Below, in pieces: positions 7,745 through 16,139 of a stretch of DNA of 20,710 nucleotides. The stretch is taken from NCBI GenBank assembly GCA_031376425.1, contig JANMDR010000053.1, forward strand, positions 1 to 20,710. Reading direction: 5' to 3'. Position 1 is the first letter of the stretch. Each line of letters opens with the position of its first letter. The stretch is from JANMDR01 sp031376425. Its GTDB lineage: Bacteria > Pseudomonadota > Gammaproteobacteria > Burkholderiales > Usitatibacteraceae. Under the pieces are notes generated by a model. The model saw only the letters and a program-made list of their open reading frames with translations. It was not told where the DNA came from and did no database searches. A program made the position numbers and the translations under genes.

Positions 7745-8647
7745 ATGAATAACGCAGTTGAACCATCTAAGATCGCAAACTCTGCATTTAAACCAATTTT
7801 AGCGTTGCTTTTAGGGGCAATGTCGTGGGGCATACTCTGGTATCCCTTCCGCGTCATGCAACAAGCGGGTTTAGAAGCGCCCTTGGCTACATTCTTGTCA
7901 TATTTGTTTGCCACATTGTTTGGGGCAGTGCTGTTACGCAATAAATTGGGACAAATTCGACAGCACTGGCGTTGGTTGGTACTTATTGGCGCGGCAGCAG
8001 GCATTACCAATGTTTCTTATTTAGTAGGCGTAATGCATGCAGAAGTGGTGCGGATTGTGCTGCTGTTTTATTTAGCACCATTGTGGACAGTACCGCTTGC
8101 CCATTTTATTTTGCATGAAAAACTAAATAAACAGGGCGCTGCCGTCATGTTGCTGGCACTAACCGGTGCGGTAATTATGCTGTGGCGACCCGCCGCTGGC
8201 TTTCCGGCACCAGCCAATATATATGAGTGGCTAGGCTTATTGGCGGGCTTTTTTTTCGCGCTATGCAATGTACTGGTAAAGGCCGCAGCACATGTAAGCG
8301 CTGAAATAAAATCACTAGGCGGGGCTGCTGGTGTGATGTTGGTAGCACTGCCCGTAGCCTTGCTGCTTGGTCCGCCTTTACTTAGCTGGCCTGAGGCTGG
8401 AGCCAACCATATTTGGCTGCTGTTGCTTTTGGGCATAGTGCTGATTACAACCAGCTTCGCGTTTCAATATGGCTTGACGCATTTGAGCGCAAATCGCGCC
8501 GCTGTGATTTTGCTATTTGAACTCGTGGTGGCGGCAGTGGCCGCACATTTTTTAGCCGGTGAACAATCTCGACCACAAGAGTGGATTGGCGGCGGATTTA
8601 TTGTTGTGGCTGGCCTCGTGACCACTTTTTTTGACAAGCGGCGTTAG
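7745..8647 (+). CDS. EamA/DMT-superfamily transporter
   Basis: The product is 300 aa with about ten hydrophobic helices arranged as two EamA repeats of five, the usual drug/metabolite transporter layout. The first repeat begins ILALLLGAMSWGILWYPFR, a family-typical opening. The second begins about residue 155 (WLGLLAGFFFALCNVLVKAA), with a charged loop between. The N-terminal 16 residues are cytoplasmic. It should be an inner-membrane exporter or exchanger; the substrate cannot be read from sequence. It is divergent from the methyltransferase, with only 37 nt between starts, and converges with xerC, 11 nt away. No Shine-Dalgarno is visible before the ATG. Confidence 0.85.
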   Translation: MNNAVEPSKIANSAFKPILALLLGAMSWGILWYPFRVMQQAGLEAPLATFLSYLFATLFGAVLLRNKLGQIRQHWRWLVLIGAAAGITNVSYLVGVMHAEVVRIVLLFYLAPLWTVPLAHFILHEKLNKQGAAVMLLALTGAVIMLWRPAAGFPAPANIYEWLGLLAGFFFALCNVLVKAAAHVSAEIKSLGGAAGVMLVALPVALLLGPPLLSWPEAGANHIWLLLLLGIVLITTSFAFQYGLTHLSANRAAVILLFELVVAAVAAHFLAGEQSRPQEWIGGGFIVVAGLVTTFFDKRR

Positions 8648-8658
8648 CTTGTAACTTC

Positions 8659-9672
8659 CTACTTGATCTTTACGCGTGCACGTGGATGCGCCACGTCATA
8701 AACTTTAGCCAAATGCTGAAAATCTAAATGGGTATAAACCTGTGTTGACGTGATACTGGCATGGCCTAGCATTTCTTGTACTGCCCGTAAATCACCGGAC
8801 GACTGCAGGACGTGGCTTGCAAAAGAATGCCGCAGCATATGCGGATGTACATTCTGAGAAATATCTTTTTCAGTTGCCCATTTTTTAATCATACGCTGCA
8901 CTAATCGTGGATAAACGCGCTCGCCATTAGGTGTAATAAAGAGTGCTTCACCAGTTGGCACCTTCGAGGCATCGTTGGCCCACTGCCCGCGTACAGCAAG
9001 CCATGCACGTATGGCCGATACGGCTGGTGCACCCATGGGAATGATGCGCGTTTTATTGCCTTTACCGGTAACGCGTACCAAAGCATTGCTGACATCAATT
9101 TCTGCACAGTTTAAATCCGTGAGTTCCGATACCCTTAAGCCGCTGGAATACAAAAGCTCGATCATGGAATGATCGCGCAGGCGCGTATTAGGGTTGTCAG
9201 CGTTGTCTTTGCTAACGTTTTTGCTGATTTGAGATTCGCTCACCAAGACCACCGCCTCATCCGGTGAAAGCACCTTTGGCAAGGTTTTCGCCGCTTTAGG
9301 GGGCTTTAGGCCAGTAGTGGGATTAGCAGTAATAATGCCTTGCTTCAGCGCATAGGAAAAGTAGCCGCGCCACGCTGAAAGCAGCCGCGCAATGGAGCGT
9401 GGTGATAGGCCTTTGCTACGCAACATCGCCAAGTTGCGCTTAATATCTTGGGCGGTAACCGCGCTCAACGTACTTTGCGCGAGCTGACTTTGTAGGGCAC
9501 TAATGAGCTGGCTAATATCGCGCTCATAGCTTTGCAAAGTATTGGCACTCAAGCGCCGCTCCACGCGCAAAAAATTTAAATATTGCTGGCAGATTTCAGT
9601 GGCACCGCTTGAAAACTGCGCCTCGCCCTCAGCGAGGGACGTAGCGTCTTCTTCAAGTGGTGTAACTGACAC
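8659..9672 (-). CDS. xerC: Tyrosine recombinase XerC
   Basis: The product is 337 aa, longer than typical XerC (about 300) because of an extra N-terminal tail of about 20 residues and an insertion near 148-164. With XerD it resolves chromosome dimers at dif. The SAM-like core-binding domain covers about 26-115. The catalytic set is complete: Arg180 (SSGLRVSEL), Lys204 (TGKGNKTR), His278 and Arg281 (HPHMLRHSF), His304 (LGHAS) and the nucleophile Tyr313 (TQVYTHL). The start is a GTG at 9672 overlapping the TAG stop of the DUF484 gene by one base, which implies translational coupling. This xerC-DUF484-dapF order is conserved in proteobacteria and argues for a housekeeping XerC rather than a phage or integron integrase. 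Confidence 0.92.
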   Translation of the reverse strand: MSVTPLEEDATSLAEGEAQFSSGATEICQQYLNFLRVERRLSANTLQSYERDISQLISALQSQLAQSTLSAVTAQDIKRNLAMLRSKGLSPRSIARLLSAWRGYFSYALKQGIITANPTTGLKPPKAAKTLPKVLSPDEAVVLVSESQISKNVSKDNADNPNTRLRDHSMIELLYSSGLRVSELTDLNCAEIDVSNALVRVTGKGNKTRIIPMGAPAVSAIRAWLAVRGQWANDASKVPTGEALFITPNGERVYPRLVQRMIKKWATEKDISQNVHPHMLRHSFASHVLQSSGDLRAVQEMLGHASITSTQVYTHLDFQHLAKVYDVAHPRARVKIK

Positions 9673-10400
9673 TAACCCTCACTATCCGGCTGTGGTAAAA
9701 ATTGCAATTCACGCATAATACTGGCGCTAAAAATATCGCCAATACGGCTTAAAAACATGGTGCCCATATCGGAATAAAACCGCTCGGCACTTTCGCTAGC
9801 CATAAGCAGTACGCCAAAGGAACGCGCGGTGGGCGCAACCGATTGGGAATGTTGACGTAGTGGCACCAGCGCATAGGATTTTAAATGCGGTGCGTGCTCT
9901 CCAAACCATTGATGCGTTTCATACACAGGGTGATTACCGCAATAAGGCTTGGGCATGGCGTCTACAAACTGTTTTAATTCATCGGCCACGATTGAAAATT
10001 CACGCGCACCATGTTCGGCACTAGTGATTGCAGTTGGTGAAAACGGCAGTACGTCCCAAAGGCGCACCGCAACATGGGGAACAGAAAAATTATCCAGTAG
10101 ATCAAGATACAAAATATCGACTGCAGCATCTAAGGTTGGCGATGCCACTAAGCGCATCGTGAGCTTATGAATTTTTTCGCTCAAGGCATCGTTTTCTTCG
10201 CCGAAGGTTAATAGCTGCGCAAGCTTATTTTCGAGCATGCGTACTTTTTCGCGCGTAGCGACTAGCTGCCGCTCGGGAATAGAAACAGTTCTACCGCTAT
10301 GAGGATTGCCCACTTCTAGGGTTAGCAATAAATCATTATTGCGTTCAAAAAATTCTGGTTGCTGGCTTAAATATTCACGTACTTGATCATCATTCAACAC
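9672..10400 (-). CDS. DUF484 (GAF-like) family protein
   Basis: The product is 242 aa, full length for DUF484. The N-terminal signature VREYLSQQPEFFERNNDLLL is followed by SGRTVSIPERQLVATREKVR and a coiled coil (about 45-80), then a GAF-like domain (about 85-235; SVPHVAVRLWD, then SYALVPLRQ, then FGVLLMASESAERFY). The molecular role of the family is not established. It is typically sandwiched between dapF and xerC, as here. It lies 53 nt after dapF and shares one base with the xerC start, so the three form a transcription unit. Confidence 0.9.
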   Translation of the reverse strand: MLNDDQVREYLSQQPEFFERNNDLLLTLEVGNPHSGRTVSIPERQLVATREKVRMLENKLAQLLTFGEENDALSEKIHKLTMRLVASPTLDAAVDILYLDLLDNFSVPHVAVRLWDVLPFSPTAITSAEHGAREFSIVADELKQFVDAMPKPYCGNHPVYETHQWFGEHAPHLKSYALVPLRQHSQSVAPTARSFGVLLMASESAERFYSDMGTMFLSRIGDIFSASIMRELQFLPQPDSEG

Positions 10401-10453
10401 TATTTATTCCCCTAAATTTACCGTGTGCTTTAAAACTCTAATTGTCTAACTAT

Positions 10454-11293
10454 CTAAATTTCAATTTGACCCCGAAACACGATTTGCGTTGGCCCGGATA
10501 ATTGCACGCTATCTTCTAAGCCACCCTGCCACGCTACCCGCAGCACGCCACCACGCATGTGCACCGCTACCTGCGCATCGAGCAGCCCCCAGCGAATACC
10601 CGCAACAACTGCGGCACAGGCACCCGTGCCGCAGGCCAAGGTTTCACCCGCACCACGTTCCCATACACGCAACCGAATTTGATCGCGGCTAACAATCTGC
10701 ATAAAGCCCGCATTAACACGATTAGGAAAACGCTCGTGATTTTCAATCAACGTACCATCCAGCAACACCGGCGCAGTTTCTACATCGCTCACCCGCTGCA
10801 CAGCGTGCGGATTGCCCATAGAAAGCGCGGCAATTTTTAAATTCATGCCCTGCACATTTAAACTGTAATCAAGCTGCGCTACATCGCTATCGGCAATAAA
10901 CGGAATGGCACTAGGCATAAAACGTGGTGCACCCATATCAACAGTAACTTCACCGTTCTCATGTGCGTGGAGCGAAAGATTGCCAGATAATGTTTGCGCG
11001 ACAACGGTGTGCTTAGTGGTGAGGTTTTCATCGCGCACAAAATTGACGAAACAACGCGCACCATTGCCACAGTGTTCTACTTCGCCTCCATCGGCGTTAT
11101 AAATTCTGTAGCGAAAATCGGCACCCATAACGGTAGCAGGCTCAACCACCAAAACCTGATCGCAACCAACGCCAGTCTGCCGATTAGCTAATGCACGTAC
11201 TTGCTGGGTGCTGAGCTCGAATGATTGCGTGATGCCGTTTAGCATCACAAAATCATTGCCCTGCCCGTGCATTTTTGTGAAATTAAGGCGCAT
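10454..11293 (-). CDS. dapF: Diaminopimelate epimerase
   Basis: The product is 279 aa, full length. It interconverts LL- and meso-diaminopimelate, the last step before lysine and the direct supply for peptidoglycan. The PLP-independent two-base mechanism needs two cysteines, both present: Cys75 in GGEVEHCGNGARC and Cys221 in GAGETLACGTGAC. The N-terminus FTKMHGQGNDFVMLN is also characteristic. It sits upstream of DUF484 and xerC on the same strand, 42 nt after the 94-aa unknown gene. Confidence 0.95.
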   Translation of the reverse strand: MRLNFTKMHGQGNDFVMLNGITQSFELSTQQVRALANRQTGVGCDQVLVVEPATVMGADFRYRIYNADGGEVEHCGNGARCFVNFVRDENLTTKHTVVAQTLSGNLSLHAHENGEVTVDMGAPRFMPSAIPFIADSDVAQLDYSLNVQGMNLKIAALSMGNPHAVQRVSDVETAPVLLDGTLIENHERFPNRVNAGFMQIVSRDQIRLRVWERGAGETLACGTGACAAVVAGIRWGLLDAQVAVHMRGGVLRVAWQGGLEDSVQLSGPTQIVFRGQIEI

Positions 11294-11335
11294 GGGCTAT
11301 CAACGAAAACCAAGCGCAGTCATAGGTATTTGACT

Positions 11336-11620
11336 TTAAACTGGGTCTGCAAAGAAAATAAATTCGCTATCTACCAAAGTTGGATCTTTTTCCATTGGAT
11401 TGGTTTCAGCGATACTCAGCGCAGGCGGCTTATCGGGCGGGTTTTTGACCATGACACGAAACGCTGGATCGCTCACTACACGCTGGATCGCGTAGTCTTC
11501 AGCGTCATCGCTGGAGCTTGCTTCAACGTACACGTTTTTAAAAAAGCTCATGAACGCTTCCTTGCCGTCTTTGGCAATTAGGAAGTTTTCACCATGCATA
11601 ACAATGTGGAAGAAGGCCAT
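11336..11620 (-). CDS. 94-aa protein of unknown function
   Basis: The product is a soluble 94-aa protein with no signal peptide or TM helix. It opens with a short beta-like segment (AFFHIVMHGENFLIA), a likely helix (DGKEAFMSFFKNVYVEA), an acidic stretch (SSSDDAEDYAIQRVV) and a Pro-rich middle (KNPPDKPPALSI). I do not recognise a family. AGAGA about eight bases before the ATG supports the start. It lies between an acyltransferase gene and dapF on the same strand, with short gaps of 44 and 42 nt, so it is probably in their operon. Confidence 0.6.
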   Translation of the reverse strand: MAFFHIVMHGENFLIAKDGKEAFMSFFKNVYVEASSSDDAEDYAIQRVVSDPAFRVMVKNPPDKPPALSIAETNPMEKDPTLVDSEFIFFADPV

Positions 11621-11664
11621 GTTTATGTCTCTGTTAGCTGTTGCTGCATTTAGTTTTAGTAAGC

Positions 11665-12528
11665 TTACTTTTTATAAAACGATTCTTCGCCCGGCGGCCG
11701 GGTTTTGAAGCGTTTATGTACCCAAAAATATTGATCATTCATTTCTAAAATACGTTCCTCTAAAAATGCATTCATGGTTCTTGCGTCGTGCGCTAGGTCA
11801 CCACTTGGAAAATTTTCAAACGCTGGATACAAGACTACATCATACCCCGTCTCATGCTGTCGCGTCACGCATGGCACTACCTTTGCACCGGTAATTTCGC
11901 ACAAGCGCGATAGCGCCGTGACCGTCGCCGTTTTTATCTGAAAAAAATCGACAAATGCGGCATCTTTTGCACCAAAATCCATGTCCGGCAGATAATAAAA
12001 GGGCTTATTTTCCTTCAAAGCACGCAAAACTGGCCGCAAACCCTGCTTACGCGTGACCAACAAGGGGTGCCCAAAACGCAACCGCGCGCGCCGCAATGCC
12101 TGATCAAATACTTTGTTTTTTTGCTCGGAATACATCGAAAACGCCTCAGGATATTCCGCCGAAATTCGTGCACCACCGATATCTAAGCCCACAAAATGTG
12201 GTGCCAACAGAATAATCGGCGTTTTGCCACGCAAATCGTCCACATAGTGCCGATTAACCAACTTCACATGGGCAATAGCAGCCTCTTTTGGCGCGTACCA
12301 AAGGCGGCCTAACTCTAATGCAGCCCGCGCCAAGTTTTGAAAAACGCGCTTACCAATCGCCACTCTTTCAGCCTCTGGCATGTTTGGGAAGCACTTTTCA
12401 AGGTTAATCAAGGTAACGCGGCGACGCCCCCAATGAAACAGCAAGCCGCCAATAAAACGCCCCAAGGCCTCGACAAAACGCGGCGGCAATTTAGACAAAA
12501 TCCAAAGTAACACTAATACTGCACGCAT
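11665..12528 (-). CDS. Lipid A (Kdo2-lipid IVA) acyltransferase, LpxL/HtrB family
   Basis: The product is 287 aa. An N-terminal membrane anchor (about 1-32) is followed by the LpxL/LpxM acyltransferase fold with the catalytic HX4D motif HFVGLD (His111, Asp116). Downstream blocks FYYLPDMDFGAKDAAFVDFF and ALSRLCEITGAKVVPC match the substrate-binding part, and QYFWVHKRFKTRPPGE is the conserved C-terminal signature. It adds a secondary acyl chain to lipid A at the inner membrane. Its ATG is 3 nt after the stop of a second family member at 12532, so the pair is co-translated. LpxL and LpxM/LpxP activities cannot be told apart by eye. Confidence 0.9.
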   Translation of the reverse strand: MRAVLVLLWILSKLPPRFVEALGRFIGGLLFHWGRRRVTLINLEKCFPNMPEAERVAIGKRVFQNLARAALELGRLWYAPKEAAIAHVKLVNRHYVDDLRGKTPIILLAPHFVGLDIGGARISAEYPEAFSMYSEQKNKVFDQALRRARLRFGHPLLVTRKQGLRPVLRALKENKPFYYLPDMDFGAKDAAFVDFFQIKTATVTALSRLCEITGAKVVPCVTRQHETGYDVVLYPAFENFPSGDLAHDARTMNAFLEERILEMNDQYFWVHKRFKTRPPGEESFYKK

Positions 12529-12531
12529 AAT

Positions 12532-13413
12532 TTATGAATCCGTTGATGGCTGAGGAGGTGAACCAGCTGGGCGTTTATAGCGATTATAGCTCCACAAGTA
12601 TTGCGCTGGTGCGTGGGCTATCAGCGCTTCGATTTGCTGATTCATTTGCGTTGCCGCTTGCATCTTATCGGTGCTATACAGTGGTGCCGGTGCAGCAATA
12701 TGCACACGATAACCTTTGCCATTTGGCAACCGTTCGGCGAAAAAAAACAACACAATAGCGTTAGTTTGCAATGCTAATTTTGGTAAAAACGTCATTGTAT
12801 ATGCGGGCCGATTAAAAAATGGTGCCCATACGCCCTCACCCCCACTACTTGGGGCCGGCACTTGATCAGGCAACAACATAATGCTGCCACCGCCGCGCAA
12901 CACCCGCATCAACTCGCGCACCCCACCTGAATTTGCTGGTGCGGTGCGTGCCGCCCCGCGTACCCGACCCGCCTGCATAATCGGTGTTAGCCACGCTGTT
13001 TTTGAAGGCGAGAATAATGCTGTCATCGGCACCCGGCTTTCAATAAAGCGCCCCGCTAAGTCATAGCAGCCCAAATGAGGGGTAGCAAAAATAATGGCAC
13101 GCCCCGACGCCTTAGCCGTTTCTAAATACGCATAGCCATGCCCTGGTACGACGATGTCATATAAGGTTTCCACAGGGCGAGTCCAAGCGTAAGCAATTTC
13201 GAACACGCCTTTGCCTAATTCAGCGGCCACCGCTTGGCTACTGACACCAGTTATGCCACTTTGGGCGAGGTTTTCGGTGATTCGCGCGCGCACAGAAGGC
13301 GATAAAACCAGCACCATTCGCCCAAACCATGCCCCGCACCAGTGCAATACCGAGAGCGGCAGTCTACCCGACAAACACAGCAGCCACCACACACAACGTG
13401 CCCCCACACTCAC
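12532..13413 (-). CDS. Second lipid A acyltransferase of the LpxL/HtrB family
   Basis: The product is 293 aa, homologous to its downstream neighbour but clearly different in sequence. It has an N-terminal hydrophobic anchor (about 8-38), the HX4D motif HLGCYD (His113, Asp118), the block GGSIMLLPDQVP, then GVWAPFFNRPAYTMTFLPKLA, and the C-terminal signature QYLWSYNRYKRP. It should add the other secondary acyl chain to lipid A, or act on a variant substrate (inference). The first codon is GTG at 13413 with no visible Shine-Dalgarno, so the start is uncertain. It is the first gene of the minus-strand run and is divergent from metK. Confidence 0.88.
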   Translation of the reverse strand: MSVGARCVWWLLCLSGRLPLSVLHWCGAWFGRMVLVLSPSVRARITENLAQSGITGVSSQAVAAELGKGVFEIAYAWTRPVETLYDIVVPGHGYAYLETAKASGRAIIFATPHLGCYDLAGRFIESRVPMTALFSPSKTAWLTPIMQAGRVRGAARTAPANSGGVRELMRVLRGGGSIMLLPDQVPAPSSGGEGVWAPFFNRPAYTMTFLPKLALQTNAIVLFFFAERLPNGKGYRVHIAAPAPLYSTDKMQAATQMNQQIEALIAHAPAQYLWSYNRYKRPAGSPPQPSTDS

Positions 13414-13474
13414 GAGAACACGAGACCATAAGGAATAGACATACCTGTGCAGGTGAAGTCGTTGGAAAAGATTC

Positions 13475-13483
13475 TGCTATGAT
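13475..13483 (+). promoter_or_regulatory. Extended -10 promoter for metK
   Basis: TGCTATGAT fits an extended -10 element (TGnTATnAT) 46 nt before the metK ATG. No good -35 box is present at 17 bp, which is tolerated by extended -10 promoters. The short leader has no room for a SAM riboswitch. Confidence 0.45.
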
Positions 13484-13529
13484 GCAAGGTTGTGCGCTTT
13501 CATCTTTATTCTTTCGGGATTTCTAATTC

Positions 13530-14693
13530 ATGCCAGATTTTTTATTTACTTCAGAATCCGTTTCTGAAGGCCATCCAGACAAAGTAGCTGATCAAATCTC
13601 CGATGCCATCTTAGATGCAATTTTAGCGCAAGACCCACGCTCCCGCGTAGCCGCTGAAACCTTATGTAATACCGGCTTAGTGGTATTGGCAGGTGAAATC
13701 ACCACCAATGCCCACGTAGATTATATTCAAATTGCCCGCGACACCATTAAGCGCATTGGTTACGACAATACCGAATACGGTATTGATTACAAAGGTTGCG
13801 CCGTCATGGTTTGTTATGACAAGCAAAGCAACGATATCGCTCAAGGCGTAGACCATGCGTCTGACGACCAAATGAATCAAGGCGCAGGCGATCAAGGCCT
13901 TATGTTTGGCTATGCCTGCGACGAAACTTCCGTGCTCATGCCCGCCCCAATCTATTACGCCCACCGCTTAGTACAACGCCAATCCGAATTACGCAAGGAT
14001 GGCCGCCTACCGTGGCTGCGCCCAGATGCAAAATCGCAAGTAACGATGCGTTATGTAGACGGCAAGCCGCATAGCATTGATACCATTGTACTTTCTACCC
14101 AGCACGCCCCAGAAATGTCGCAAAAAGACATTCATGAAGCCGTGGTAGAAATGATTATCAAACCGGTACTGCCAAAAGAGTGGCTAGAAAATACCCGCTA
14201 TTTGGTCAACCCAACGGGTCGCTTTGTCATCGGCGGCCCGCAAGGAGATTGCGGCTTAACTGGCCGTAAAATTATTGTCGATACCTACGGTGGCGCTTGC
14301 CCGCACGGCGGCGGTGCTTTTAGCGGCAAGGACCCCTCCAAGGTAGATCGCTCTGCCGCCTACGCTGCGCGTTATGTGGCTAAGAACGTGGTGGCGGCAG
14401 GCCTTGCACGCCAATGCCAAGTACAAGTAGCCTACGCCATTGGCGTAGCAAAACCAATGAATATCACGGTATATACCGAAGGCACTGGCGTCATTTCCGA
14501 CGAGAAAATTGCCCAACTAGTAGAAGCACATTTTGATCTGCGCCCGAAAGGCATTGTGCAAATGCTGGATTTATTGCGGCCTATCTATCAAAAAACCGCC
14601 GCATACGGCCATTTTGGCCGCGAAGAACCTGAATTTACATGGGAGCGCACCGACAAAGCGACTGCCTTGCGGGCGGCGGCGGGGTTGAAGTAA
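13530..14693 (+). CDS. metK: S-adenosylmethionine synthetase
   Basis: The product is 387 aa, full length. It makes SAM from methionine and ATP, releasing phosphate and pyrophosphate, as a cytoplasmic tetramer. Visible signatures are FTSESVSEGHPDKVADQISD at the N-terminus, GAGDQGLMFGYA (the GAGDQG motif), and GGGAFSGKDPSKVDRSAAY (the phosphate-binding GGGAFSGKD motif). The C-terminus FGREEPEFTWERTD is typical. It is the first enzyme of the SAM cycle whose later steps (ahcY, metF) lie downstream, separated by two toxin-antitoxin loci. A strong terminator follows at 14721. Confidence 0.97.
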   Translation: MPDFLFTSESVSEGHPDKVADQISDAILDAILAQDPRSRVAAETLCNTGLVVLAGEITTNAHVDYIQIARDTIKRIGYDNTEYGIDYKGCAVMVCYDKQSNDIAQGVDHASDDQMNQGAGDQGLMFGYACDETSVLMPAPIYYAHRLVQRQSELRKDGRLPWLRPDAKSQVTMRYVDGKPHSIDTIVLSTQHAPEMSQKDIHEAVVEMIIKPVLPKEWLENTRYLVNPTGRFVIGGPQGDCGLTGRKIIVDTYGGACPHGGGAFSGKDPSKVDRSAAYAARYVAKNVVAAGLARQCQVQVAYAIGVAKPMNITVYTEGTGVISDEKIAQLVEAHFDLRPKGIVQMLDLLRPIYQKTAAYGHFGREEPEFTWERTDKATALRAAAGLK

Positions 14694-14720
14694 CGCGCAT
14701 TTAGTTATTTTTTTGTAAAA

Positions 14721-14770
14721 AATAGCCTGAGGCAGCCTAATTTTAAGGCGTCTTCAGGCTATTTTCATTT
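14721..14770 (+). terminator. Intrinsic terminator after metK
   Basis: AATAGCCTGA (14721-14730) pairs with TCAGGCTATT (14754-14763), with an inner GCCT/AGGC stem (14735-14738 with 14746-14749), and is followed by TTTCATTTTT. A run of A upstream (14717-14722) provides a T-tract for the opposite strand, so it probably also stops transcripts from the RES toxin gene. Confidence 0.75.
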
Positions 14771-14842
14771 TTAACTGTGCTGCCCAGCAATCGTCACAGA
14801 AACGCAAGCAATCAACAAAAACTGCTACGGCGGAATTTAACC

Positions 14843-15313
14843 TCAAAAAAACCGCGCATCGTAATGCCACTGCTTGACGACCGTAGCCTTAATCTTATTT
14901 GCATCTCGGTGGGCAGGATTCAGCAAGATATTGTTTTCATCCGGCACAATTACTGACGGCACTGCCATAACGGCGGATGCTTGGCTTGCAACCCATTTAT
15001 CACCCGCAGTTTGACTCGACTGTTCCAGTGGTAACGCATCCCAACGCGCGGGTAACGGCGCTAACACCTGCCGAGATGCCCACAACGCATCGCTTATTTC
15101 TATGCGCACCAAAAAGCGATTCAGTGGCAGCGGGTTATGCCGAATATGCGCCAGCGTTTCTAGCATTGCCAACGCAATACTCGACGCACAATAAATCATT
15201 GGCGTGCCCACGCTATTCCAACGACCGCCGCTACGCATTGCGCAGGCTCCTGTCATATCGTCCGCCTTAAAACTAGGTGCCGCCACCGCAATACGCCACA
15301 CGGTAACGGTCAA
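14843..15313 (-). CDS. RES-domain toxin of a RES/Xre toxin-antitoxin pair
   Basis: The product is 156 aa, typical of RES toxins, which are known to degrade cellular NAD+. The polar residues that define the fold are present: Arg31 (SGGRWNSVGTP), Tyr41 (YCASS), Glu52 (AMLETLAH) and Ser120 (VPSVIVPDENNILLNP). The start is a TTG at 15313 whose last bases overlap the TGA of the antitoxin (TTGA), the coupled layout usual for these pairs. A GTG four codons later is an alternative. All the signature residues are intact, so the toxin is probably active. It converges on metK across the bidirectional terminator. Confidence 0.88.
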   Translation of the reverse strand: MTVTVWRIAVAAPSFKADDMTGACAMRSGGRWNSVGTPMIYCASSIALAMLETLAHIRHNPLPLNRFLVRIEISDALWASRQVLAPLPARWDALPLEQSSQTAGDKWVASQASAVMAVPSVIVPDENNILLNPAHRDANKIKATVVKQWHYDARFF

Positions 15314-15816
15314 GCGTAAGCTCCCGTTTGCGCCATGGCTAAAATGCTGGCAACTAGTTTTTGCCCTTCTACGGTATCCATAAACGCGGCGGGTTGCGCA
15401 CCGCCCAGTGCAGGATTCGACGTTTCAAGCCAGCTGGCCACCCACTTAGCGGCATCAAAATCAGTTGCATCACCCGATTCAGCCACCATTGCGGCCACCT
15501 GCCCAATCAGCGCCTCAACACCCAACACTAACTCACTTGCATCTTTCGCCAACAGCTTTTGAGTTGTTGATTTATAGCTAACGCTGGACCGCGCCAACCC
15601 TAAAATCTTCAGCAACGTAGTTTGCGGCAACGCCATATTTTGCGCCAACAACTTCACACGCGTAGCAGGAATGCCACTCTTAATCTGGATGATTTTGGCA
15701 GATGGAGATGCCGCATACGCATCTTGATAAACAGTGCTGCTTTGCGCTGCAGTTTTAAATACCGATTTAGGCACACCACGTGATTTTACGCTCTGCACTT
15801 TTTCTGCATTTAGCAT
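15310..15816 (-). CDS. Xre/MbcA/ParS (DUF2384) antitoxin partner of the RES toxin
   Basis: The product is 168 aa. An N-terminal Ala/Ser-rich region and a helical domain (about 45-90; GIPATRVKLLAQNMALPQTT, the Xre-like DNA-binding part) precede the C-terminal toxin-binding domain (AKWVASWLETSNPALGGAQP, then FMDTVEGQKLVASILAMA), which carries the family's W...L, LGG.P and G...V pattern. It should neutralise RES by occluding its active site and repress its own operon. I start at the ATG at 15816 because a strong AAGGAG lies seven bases upstream. The frame stays open to 15960, but that extension lacks family character. The toxin follows with a 4-nt overlap. Confidence 0.85.
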   Translation of the reverse strand: MLNAEKVQSVKSRGVPKSVFKTAAQSSTVYQDAYAASPSAKIIQIKSGIPATRVKLLAQNMALPQTTLLKILGLARSSVSYKSTTQKLLAKDASELVLGVEALIGQVAAMVAESGDATDFDAAKWVASWLETSNPALGGAQPAAFMDTVEGQKLVASILAMAQTGAYA

Positions 15817-16050
15817 AGTTGACTCCTTTAAGACAATACTATAGCTCAAATTGGACAAAATAACATGAGTAATGCCTTTTTTGCACACCACATAATCCGG
15901 CGACGCAACTAAAAATGCGCCAGTTTTTAACGATACCTGTACATCCCTTAACCCAGTCATTTAGCTAAAGCTAAAGCGTACTTTACTTAACTACACTATT
16001 AGCTATCCAAGCGCTGGCGCAATCATAAATCCAAAATAAAAAGCAATTTT

Positions 16051-16113
16051 AAAGTTGCTTTTTATTGACTAAAGCAACTTATAAATAGCATAATATAAGT
16101 TATTAGCAACTTT
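16051..16113 (+). promoter_or_regulatory. Promoter of the mobile-mystery-protein pair, overlapped by repeated operator half-sites
   Basis: TTGACT (16065-16070) and CATAAT (16089-16094) with an 18-bp spacer form a good promoter. The core GCAACTT occurs at 16074-16080 and 16106-16112, and inverted (AAGTTGC) at 16052-16058, so copies lie before the -35, in the spacer and after the -10. The arrangement suggests autorepression by the HTH protein encoded just downstream; this is inference. Confidence 0.6.
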
Positions 16114-16139
16114 AATTTTGCTTACCGTAAGGAATGATG

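Noticed and set aside
7708..8010. N-terminal extension of the methyltransferase frame to 8010
   Set aside because: It would overlap the divergent EamA gene almost head to head, has no family resemblance, and the domain begins naturally at the ATG at 7707.
11658..11669. AGTAAGCTTACT palindrome at the end of the acyltransferase gene, followed by T-rich sequence
   Set aside because: It has no loop and overlaps the stop codon; as a terminator it is too weak, and short AT-rich palindromes are expected by chance.
13414..13529. SAM riboswitch before metK
   Set aside because: Only about 46 nt lie between the likely -10 and the start codon and no aptamer blocks are present.
14721..14763. Neisseriaceae-type DNA uptake sequences (the loop contains AGGCAGCCTAA, close to a known dialect)
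   Set aside because: The match is incomplete, occurs within a terminator, and I see no repeated exact copies elsewhere in the window.
15817..15960. N-terminal extension of the Xre antitoxin to 15960
   Set aside because: The ATG at 15816 has a strong AAGGAG at ideal distance; the extension has no ribosome binding site or recognisable domain.
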